Below, one piece after another: positions 1-6,055 of a stretch of DNA of 47,987 bases. The translations under genes and the position numbers were made by a program. Every line of letters starts with the position of its first letter. Positions within the stretch are counted from its first letter, which is position 1. The notes under the pieces were generated by a model. That model did no database searches. It saw only the letters and a list, made by a program, of their open reading frames with translations, and was not told the origin of the DNA. This stretch comes from Smithella sp. M82 (GTDB taxonomy: Bacteria > Desulfobacterota > Syntrophia > Syntrophales > Smithellaceae), in contig MAEO01000109.1 in assembly GCA_001683985.1 (NCBI GenBank), positions 1-47,987 on the forward strand. Direction: 5' to 3'.

Positions 1-36
1 CCCCCATGACATACCCAACTTATGGGGAAGGGTTAG

Positions 37-148
37 TTTAGAAAAGGGGGATGGAGGGGGATTTGATGAGGATAGTTTTTGCATTATAGCTTTCAGGCCG
101 GCAAGCTGACAAGAACTTAGATGTGTATTTTCAGAGGAAACATATTGA
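37..148 (+). repeat. Left arm of a dispersed inverted repeat
   Basis: Two blocks here (37-80 and 114-148) recur in reverse complement at 5771-5814 and 5719-5751. The first block contains GGGGGATTTGATGAGGATAG and the second AACTTAGATGTGTATTTTC followed by AGAGGAAA. The bases between them (81-113) are not shared with the other copy (5752-5770), so this is a bipartite repeat with a variable core. It begins just downstream of the protease remnant's stop codon at 150-152. No transposase is visible. Confidence 0.85.
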
Positions 149-149
149 T

Positions 150-454
150 TTATTTATTACTTCGACTATCCCGGCGCATTCTTAAAGCCGCTATCAATCC
201 CAGGACGGGAATAAGCAAAATATAGCCCATATGATTCAGGGCAGGAACAGGTTCGGAAGTGAGCGCATTAACCGCGGCTTCCAGATTAATGCGTTTTTTG
301 CCGTAGTCAATTTTAACATCGGATCAGCATTATCATCACCAAAGTTGTAGCCGCCTAAGACTTTGGCGCTGAGCTTCGGGTGCGTGTAGTCAATGCCCGT
401 ATCCACAAGTGCATCCATATGTAACAACCCGCCAGTAAGATCATCATCGACCAT
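150..454 (-). pseudogene. Subtilisin-like (S8) protease remnant with IPTL-CTERM-like tail
   Basis: Reading on the minus strand, 454 to about 320 encodes a typical subtilase segment, ALVDTGIDYTHP, holding the catalytic Asp motif DTG, followed by VLGGYNFGDDNADPM. The rest of the catalytic domain (His and Ser blocks) is absent. In another frame from about 320 to the stop at 150-152 the end of a subtilase domain is readable (DYGKKRINLEAAVNAL), followed by VPALNHMG, a hydrophobic stretch and a basic end (RMRRDSRSNK). That tripartite end matches the IPTLxxWG-CTERM sorting signal recognised by exosortase H, although the motif is degenerate. An internal deletion with a frame change therefore joined the two ends of one protease gene. 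It lies directly behind, and partly overlaps, the exosortase frame, suggesting enzyme and substrate were neighbours. It is not expected to yield an active protease. Confidence 0.75.
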
Positions 455-897
455 ATCTGCCCGACATAGGCATGTAAATAGTTAAACCATGACGGTTTTG
501 CGGAACCCAAAGCGATGGTCACCCCAAGACGCATAAGATTGGCTGCCGTGAGAAAAGCAGCTCCTGCAAGCAGACCTTGAATTCTTTTTGCAGGTTTCGC
601 CGGAAAAGAAAAAATAAAAGCCGCAAGAATAAGAATCATGAAAACCGGCGTACACTCGGGAACAATCAAAAGGGATAATTTGCCCGCATAAATATATTCC
701 CCTCTGATCATGGCGGACAAACCGAAAACATCGAGCAGCATGCCGGTCAGGCCGGCTGTCAGCCGATTCAATGGCGCGTAAACCGAGTCCGGCATTAAAA
801 CAGCCGCAACAAAAAAGAAAAGGGCATAAATTGAAAATCGTATAATAAAGCCCCTTTCTTTTGCTTGCTCATCTTCTTCTTTTCGTTTTTGCGACAT
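355..897 (-). CDS. xrtH: Exosortase H-like transpeptidase, 3' end rearranged
   Basis: Polytopic membrane protein of about 180 residues. Counting from the Met at 897, the exosortase catalytic triad is visible: Cys82 in PECTP, Arg123 in NLMRLG and His142 in YLHAYVGQ. Known exosortases cleave C-terminal sorting signals on secreted proteins; the H class acts on IPTLxxWG tails. The frame stays open upstream to 975, overlapping the end of the DsbC-like gene, but MSQKRKEEDE at 897 looks like a natural cytoplasmic N-terminus; no strong ribosome site decides this. After about residue 155 the frame runs into DNA of the protease remnant read out of frame (ending ALTTRTRSSAPKS), so the native C-terminus was lost. 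The catalytic residues survive, so activity is possible but doubtful. Confidence 0.7.
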   Translation of the reverse strand: MSQKRKEEDEQAKERGFIIRFSIYALFFFVAAVLMPDSVYAPLNRLTAGLTGMLLDVFGLSAMIRGEYIYAGKLSLLIVPECTPVFMILILAAFIFSFPAKPAKRIQGLLAGAAFLTAANLMRLGVTIALGSAKPSWFNYLHAYVGQIWSMMILLAGCYIWMHLWIRALTTRTRSSAPKS

Positions 898-947
898 ACC
901 ATTACAAGTAATTAAACTTTTCCTATATAAATAACGCACAGGCACAA

Positions 948-1691
948 CTACTTTTCTTCCACGCCTTTCCTCCACAACTCCTGTTCGAGTTTGGGAATAT
1001 CCGCTCCGGAGATAGGCGTCTCGTTGATGATGAAGTAGGGCGTGCTTGATATGCCCATTCCGGCCGCAATCTCTTCATGAACTTTTATCAGATCGTCAAC
1101 TTCTGCGCTTTTACATGTCTCATATTTTACGTTATCGAGTTTCCCTTTCATCACGTCCTCAAAAGCCTTACCCTTGTCCTTCCGGCAAAGAATATGGCGC
1201 ACCTTATTTTTAGCATCGGGATGCATCGGGAGCGGTATGAAGAATGTGTACTTGGTCACATCGGAGCGCTTTTCAAAAAACTCGGCGGCCCTTCGGCTAA
1301 AAGGACAATCCGGATCGGTAAACTCTATTACGACATGCTTTCCCGCGCCTACCTTTACCGCCTTGTCCAGAGGCAGATCCTTTGCTTTCCGGACTATTTC
1401 CCGATCAAATTTGGCGCGCAGTTCCTGCATCCTGTCAGCGGTGAGGTTCTTCTTGTTTTTGTCGAACATCTGCCCGGCAATGAGAATGCCTTCCTTTGGC
1501 GCATAATAATATATCGTTTGTCCGGCCGTAACTTCATAAAGCCCGGCAACAGGAGACGGGACAACAGATTCAAAATTCAGATCGGAAAATCTGGTTTTCA
1601 GACTCTTTTCAACTTCAGATTCGGCAAAGACTACGCCTGAATACATAATTACTGCAAAACACACCAACAAGCAACTTACGAGCTTCTTCAT
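948..1691 (-). CDS. DsbC-like periplasmic thioredoxin-fold protein with CPFS active site
   Basis: About 247 residues from the Met at 1691, preceded by ACAGG; the frame is open to 1718 but MKKLVSCLLVCFAVIMY begins a clear signal peptide with likely cleavage after VFA. An N-terminal dimerisation-like domain is followed by a thioredoxin fold with the active-site loop FTDPDCPFSRR, a second Cys pair (HILC and YETC) as in DsbC, and the cis-Pro loop SSTPYF. The family normally has CxxC; here the second Cys is Ser, so the protein should be a monothiol isomerase/reductase or a binding module rather than a classical disulfide isomerase. It lies immediately upstream of the exosortase gene on the same strand and probably shares its transcript. 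A role in folding exosortase substrates is inference only. Confidence 0.8.
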   Translation of the reverse strand: MKKLVSCLLVCFAVIMYSGVVFAESEVEKSLKTRFSDLNFESVVPSPVAGLYEVTAGQTIYYYAPKEGILIAGQMFDKNKKNLTADRMQELRAKFDREIVRKAKDLPLDKAVKVGAGKHVVIEFTDPDCPFSRRAAEFFEKRSDVTKYTFFIPLPMHPDAKNKVRHILCRKDKGKAFEDVMKGKLDNVKYETCKSAEVDDLIKVHEEIAAGMGISSTPYFIINETPISGADIPKLEQELWRKGVEEK

Positions 1692-1745
1692 AGTTAATAC
1701 CTGTTTAATCCTTTCCACTTAAGTGATATATGCTATTGAACATTA

Positions 1746-1772
1746 AATAAGCCGGAACCGGCCGGTCTTATT
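1746..1772. repeat. GC-rich inverted repeat in a divergent intergenic region
   Basis: AATAAGCCGG pairs with CCGG-T-CTTATT to form a hairpin of about ten base pairs. It lies between the DsbC-like gene (minus) and the coiled-coil protein gene (plus), upstream of both, so it could be a 5'-leader hairpin of the former or an operator. The sequence alone does not say which. Confidence 0.4.
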
Positions 1773-1853
1773 CTTTATTCAACATAGAGGTTGTATAGCT
1801 GAAAAACATTACAGAGGTATTACAGAATTATTAATTTTTTTGCCCGAATCCTC

Positions 1854-1882
1854 TTGACAGCCAAATGTCTAATCCATATATT
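1854..1882 (+). promoter_or_regulatory. Sigma70-type promoter for the coiled-coil membrane protein
   Basis: TTGACA (1854-1859), a 17-base spacer and TATATT (1877-1882) make a near-consensus housekeeping promoter. Transcription would start near 1889, only about four bases before the ATG at 1893, implying an essentially leaderless mRNA. Confidence 0.6.
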
Positions 1883-1892
1883 TCAAATAAAA

Positions 1893-3074
1893 ATGAAACA
1901 CCTTTCTTTTCGCACTTTTCTGATATGCATCCTTATGCCGCCTGCCTTGTATTTGATTACACTCCAGGGGCTGGAAATCTTCTTTCATAATAAATGGACC
2001 GCACAATTACAGAAGGAAATCATCTCTGATACCCGCTCACTGATGGAGGGGAAAAAGCGCATTGAAGATTATATTGCCGGAATAATCGGACAATGGCTTG
2101 ATAACAGCTTAGCAATAAAAGCAGGCGTTCAGGCTGAAATATTTGTAAAAACCGGAACCAACAAATTGCTCTATCCCCGATTCCACGACCAGAAAACAGG
2201 CAAATCCGGCGCTGATGTCGCCTATGATGAAAAAAAACCGGTTTCCCCTGAAGACATGATCCGGATTGCCCAAAATAATCAAATGATCTTGCAGGAAGGC
2301 ATTAAACTTTTCTTAAGAGTGGATGTCCCCAGAAATTCCTGGCTGGCCAACGGTATCCTGACATTTTATATTATGCTGTTTGTTTTTTTCCCCTACTGGG
2401 CTTATGTTTTGAAAGCCAAAGAAGCCGGCGAACTTGCCGTCAGTAAGCAGAAGGCCATTGAAGCGGCCAATCAAAAATTGAAGGATGCGCAGGAAAAGCT
2501 TGCGCAGGCAACAGCCAGGGAAAAGAAGGAGCAGACGGAAATCAAACGGCTTAAAGCGGATTTGGATATTGCCGGCGCAAAGGCGCTCAAGACGGAAAAC
2601 GAGGCTCTGGCCGAAATCGAAATCCTTGACCGGGATTTACAAAAAAGCATAAAACTGAAAGAAGAACTGGAAACAGAAGTCCGGCGTCTTGAGACAGAAT
2701 TGAGAAAAATAGAAGCGTCGCCCATTGCTATAAGTAAACAACAAAAAGCTGTTATCGACACCGCAAAACGGTTTAAAACACTTTATAAAAATCTTGAAGT
2801 AAACTCACGCGCCACTGACGGATTTCTTGAACTGGACGCCAACCTGCAGCTTCAATCAGAAGAACTGATTCACACCCTGAACGAGGACGGAAGCAAGGTT
2901 CCCGTCAAACGTAAAGTCTTTACAAGAAAAGGGGCTTTCCCGGTCTTTGAATGTGAATTCGGCCGCAACGGACGTTTGTACTGGAGTCCGGGACCCGGCG
3001 TTAAAAGACAGATCTGGGTCATCGGCACCAAGAACACACAAAGCAAAGACCTGGCTTACCTGGATACGCTCTAA
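1893..3074 (+). CDS. Membrane-anchored coiled-coil protein, function unknown
   Basis: A 393-residue protein from ATG 1893. A further upstream in-frame TTG at 1854 is the -35 element of a promoter and was rejected as the start. Residues about 5-30 and 150-173 are hydrophobic segments that bracket a domain of about 120 residues, probably extracytoplasmic. From about 175 to 285 there is a long charged Lys/Glu/Ala-rich coiled coil. The last 100 residues form a compact domain ending in GRLYWSPGPGVKRQIWVIGTK then NTQSKDLAYLD, which vaguely recalls the C-terminal strands of RelE/ParE-fold toxins (inference, low certainty). No ribosome binding site is seen. I do not recognise the family. It is divergent from the DsbC/exosortase pair. 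Confidence 0.7.
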   Translation: MKHLSFRTFLICILMPPALYLITLQGLEIFFHNKWTAQLQKEIISDTRSLMEGKKRIEDYIAGIIGQWLDNSLAIKAGVQAEIFVKTGTNKLLYPRFHDQKTGKSGADVAYDEKKPVSPEDMIRIAQNNQMILQEGIKLFLRVDVPRNSWLANGILTFYIMLFVFFPYWAYVLKAKEAGELAVSKQKAIEAANQKLKDAQEKLAQATAREKKEQTEIKRLKADLDIAGAKALKTENEALAEIEILDRDLQKSIKLKEELETEVRRLETELRKIEASPIAISKQQKAVIDTAKRFKTLYKNLEVNSRATDGFLELDANLQLQSEELIHTLNEDGSKVPVKRKVFTRKGAFPVFECEFGRNGRLYWSPGPGVKRQIWVIGTKNTQSKDLAYLDTL

Positions 3075-3338
3075 GGCGCCAAACTATGCATAACCCGTGA
3101 CTCTTAAGACAGGCAGACATTGGCATATACATGTTACTTGTCCGTTCAAATCGCCTGATATATTCGCAAAAAAACGCCCGCCGACTAATGCAGAGACAAT
3201 AATTCAAAGTTTCTTAATAATTCTGTCACTCAAATGAAACATTTATGCGTTATTTGTTATCTGATTGTTATATTTTTTTATACATTGGAATTGAAATAAA
3301 TCAGCGCAAATACTGTTTCGAATTATAAAGAAGTAATT

Positions 3339-5243
3339 ATGAACGATTCTAATTGCACGGATGAGATATTTTCCATCGATGAATTATTCTCCGTTACGCC
3401 TTTAGGTAAATCATTTAACAATAAAGTTATATCGGCGATTACCGGGATGTTTGAACACGTGAGTGGATTATACCATTGTAAGAATAAATACCAAAAGATC
3501 GCAGATGAACTTGATGTGCGCACATTTTTGCAAAGGGTTCTTGAAGAGCTGCATGTCAAACCGGTTTATAATTACAAGGATAAATTTAAAATACCTTCGA
3601 CGGGTCCATGTGTAGTCATATCCAATCATCCTTTCGGTTTAATTGACGGCATTATTTTAGCGGAAATTCTTCTGAGCATACGGCCGGATGTAAAGATAAT
3701 GTCGAATTTTCTTCTCAATCGCATCCCTAATTTAAACAGCATTATGATTCCGGTGGATCCGTTCGGAAGTAAAAGCTCCGTACAATCCAATGTCCGACCC
3801 ATCAGGGAAGCTATCCGCTTCGTCAAGGCGGGAGGATTGCTTCTGATTTTTCCGGCGGGAGAGGTAGCACATCTCAGATTGCCGGCTCGCGAAATTACCG
3901 ATCCTCCCTGGAGGGATTCCGTAACAACGATAATCAGGCAAGCGAAATCCCCTGTTGTTCCCGTATTCTTTTCGGGGAAGAACAGCGCTGTTTTCCAGAT
4001 GGCAGGTCTTATACACCCATTTCTGCGCACTTTAATGCTGGCGCGGGAATTATTAAAAAAGCAAGGAAAACAAATTCATTTAAGAATCGGCAACACCATA
4101 AGCCACAGATGGATAAGCCGTTACACTGACGACAATCATCTGCTTGGCTACCTGCGCTGGCGCACATACATTATGGGACATGATAAAGCGCAAAACCGTT
4201 TTCTGAATTTACCGGCTATTGTCGGCGGAATTGCAATAAAAAATCATAGACGTATTGTCAAACCGCAAGCTAACGAATCCTGCCTGCGGGATATCCAAAA
4301 TTTACCACAGGAACAAAAACTTGCTCAAAGCAGCCATCTTTGTGCGTATTATGCTCAAGCGAAACAAATACCGCACATCCTTCCGGAAATTGGCCGGCTG
4401 AGAGAAATTACCTTCCGGCAGGCAGGAGAAGGCACCGGCAAGGCAATCGATTTAGACCGTTTCGACAATCATTACATCCACCTTTTCATATGGAATAACG
4501 AAAAAAATGAAATAGTCGGAGCATATCGCATAGGGCAAACGGATTTGATTCTGGCAAATATCGGAAATAAAGGTTTATACACAAACACTCTTTTTGAAAT
4601 ACAAATTAACTTTTTCAATAAACTCGGCCCGGCATTGGAACTGGGACGTTCTTTTGTCCGTTCCGAATATCAGAAAACTATCTTCCCCTTATTGCTTCTT
4701 TGGAAAGGAATAGCCGCTTTTATTGCGCGTAATCCACGATATAATATACTTTTCGGACCTGTCAGCATAAGCAGCGACTATAACGAATTATCCCGTCACC
4801 TGTTGGCTACAACATTGCTTAAAAACAACGATGCCCAGGATTTGGCATTCATGATCAAACCAAGAACACCAATGAGACAAAAACGATTCAAAGTTCGCGG
4901 TTGCAGGCATACATTTCACGATGAACCTCTTTACGATCTTGAAGAGGTTTGTTCTGTGATCTCGGACATAGAGATAAGCAACAAGAACGTTCCCATATTA
5001 CTTAAGCATTATTTAAACCTGGGAGGGCAGCTTCTTTCTTTCAATATCGATAAATCATTCAGCGGCGTCATGGATGGTTTAATCGTAATAGATTTGCTGA
5101 AAACAAATAGTAAAACAATTGAGCGTTACATGGGTGTAAATGAAACGCACAAATATCTTTTTTATCATTCCAATAATATTGGAAGGGATTCACAAATAAT
5201 TTTCAAAACTACGCTTCCTGAAAAGACGGCCCTTGCAATTTAA
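3339..5243 (+). CDS. Two-domain acyltransferase, OlsF-like (PlsC-type plus GNAT-type)
   Basis: A 634-residue protein. The N-terminal half has the lysophospholipid acyltransferase signature SNHPFGLIDG (His97 and Asp103), an IPVDPFGSKS block near 138-146 and FPAGE at 171-175, as in PlsC-type O-acyltransferases acting at the inner membrane. The C-terminal half (about 345-600) looks like the hemolysin/OlsB-type N-acyltransferase family: LREITFRQAGEGTG, then GAYRIG, LELGRSFVRSEYQ and FGPVSIS. The same domain order is found in OlsF, which makes ornithine lipids by N-acylating ornithine and then O-acylating the product. The substrate here is not proven; another amino acid or an unusual aminolipid is possible. 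The start ATG at 3339 has only a weak purine run (AAAGAAG) upstream. Convergent with the following gene. Confidence 0.75.
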   Translation: MNDSNCTDEIFSIDELFSVTPLGKSFNNKVISAITGMFEHVSGLYHCKNKYQKIADELDVRTFLQRVLEELHVKPVYNYKDKFKIPSTGPCVVISNHPFGLIDGIILAEILLSIRPDVKIMSNFLLNRIPNLNSIMIPVDPFGSKSSVQSNVRPIREAIRFVKAGGLLLIFPAGEVAHLRLPAREITDPPWRDSVTTIIRQAKSPVVPVFFSGKNSAVFQMAGLIHPFLRTLMLARELLKKQGKQIHLRIGNTISHRWISRYTDDNHLLGYLRWRTYIMGHDKAQNRFLNLPAIVGGIAIKNHRRIVKPQANESCLRDIQNLPQEQKLAQSSHLCAYYAQAKQIPHILPEIGRLREITFRQAGEGTGKAIDLDRFDNHYIHLFIWNNEKNEIVGAYRIGQTDLILANIGNKGLYTNTLFEIQINFFNKLGPALELGRSFVRSEYQKTIFPLLLLWKGIAAFIARNPRYNILFGPVSISSDYNELSRHLLATTLLKNNDAQDLAFMIKPRTPMRQKRFKVRGCRHTFHDEPLYDLEEVCSVISDIEISNKNVPILLKHYLNLGGQLLSFNIDKSFSGVMDGLIVIDLLKTNSKTIERYMGVNETHKYLFYHSNNIGRDSQIIFKTTLPEKTALAI

Positions 5244-5269
5244 CTGTCTAATGGGACAAATAATTAAGA

Positions 5270-5722
5270 TTACTTTTTACTGAAACAGTTTTCCTGCGCC
5301 GGCACAAATACGCGAATATATCGTTCAACGTATTCCGATGACAGCTTCGAATCAATAATACCTTTATTAATTCTTTCCATATACTCTTGTTGGGGGTTGC
5401 CCGCCTGTTCTACAGGATCAACATAAACAAGACAGTTTTTACTTTGACCGTCAATTTCCGCCACTATTATTTCTTTCCGGTATAAGCCTCTGTCAATGCC
5501 TTCTTTCTTATCCAATGATTCTTCATCAGATTCCGTTACCTCATAAACTACTCCATGAACTTCATCAGGCTTTGATTTTACGACATTTGCATAGCCGCGT
5601 TCTGAGATGATCCAGCGATAACCTTTTAGTATGCCTTTTCCTATAACTTTATGGTTTGGACAACGACCGGACATCTGCTCCAACCATAAATTTGAACCAT
5701 ATGCAAAATAGAATCTCGTCAA
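5270..5722 (-). CDS. Gamma-glutamylcyclotransferase-like protein
   Basis: A 150-residue protein of the GGCT/AIG2 fold. The substrate loop FAYGSNL (residues 6-12) and a candidate catalytic Glu74 in KKEG are present, as is the middle strand VHGVVYEV. Family members cleave gamma-glutamyl amino acids or peptides to 5-oxoproline, but small bacterial members are often of unknown specificity. The start is TTG (5720-5722) with GAGG five bases upstream. That ribosome site lies inside the dispersed repeat (5719-5814), so the repeat supplies the translation signal of this gene. Confidence 0.8.
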   Translation of the reverse strand: MTRFYFAYGSNLWLEQMSGRCPNHKVIGKGILKGYRWIISERGYANVVKSKPDEVHGVVYEVTESDEESLDKKEGIDRGLYRKEIIVAEIDGQSKNCLVYVDPVEQAGNPQQEYMERINKGIIDSKLSSEYVERYIRVFVPAQENCFSKK

Positions 5723-5814
5723 TATTTCCTCTGAAAATACACATCTAAGTTATTGTTTATATTGTTATTTAAAAACTATCCTCATCAAATCCCCCTCAAT
5801 CCCCCTTTTCTAAA
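5719..5814 (-). repeat. Right arm of the dispersed inverted repeat
   Basis: Reverse-complement partner of 37-148: 5719-5751 matches 114-148 apart from one base missing here, and 5771-5814 matches 37-80 with one mismatch. The core differs. It forms the 5' region of the cyclotransferase gene and continues into the C-rich palindromes to its right. The two arms enclose about 5.6 kb and could in principle recombine to invert it. Confidence 0.85.
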
Positions 5815-5894
5815 GGGGGAAGTTCCCCTCTTGGGCAAAGAGGGCAAGGCTTGAGTTCCCCCCTTTTCTAAAGGGGGGTGAGGGGGGATTTTCA
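5787..5894. repeat. Palindromic C-rich repeat, MITE/REP-like
   Basis: The ends are inverted copies of each other: AAATCCCCCTCAATCCCCC on the left and the complement of GGGGGGTGAGGGGGGATTT on the right. Inside are two hairpins of the form CCCCCTTTTCTAAAGGGGG (near 5801 and 5859), and CCCCTCTTGGGCAAAGAGGG between them. No coding sequence. It accounts for a large part of the 333-base gene-free stretch 5723-6055. The rest of that stretch has small inverted repeats (GACGGATACCGTC near 5908; GTCATGTGGGT with ACCCATGAC) and nothing else recognised. Confidence 0.75.
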
Positions 5895-6055
5895 TGCTTC
5901 TTTGTGACGGATACCGTCATGTGGGTTTCACCTTTCCTCTACCCATGACAGGCCCCGTCCCCTATTCCCCCGGAAAATAATCTTATAAAATATTTATACC
6001 TCGTCTTTTGAAAAAGAATATTTGTATCACCGAACATCTTTCCCCTTGTCATACG

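Noticed and set aside
1077..1640. Plus-strand open frames of 187 and 110 codons
   Set aside because: They lie opposite the DsbC-like gene, show no family features and have no ribosome site; antisense shadows.
1854..1892. TTG start at 1854 for the coiled-coil protein
   Set aside because: The TTG is the first part of the TTGACA promoter box and the 13 extra residues do not resemble a signal or membrane start.
37..5814. Composite transposon
   Set aside because: Inverted arms exist, but there is no transposase and no target duplication could be shown.
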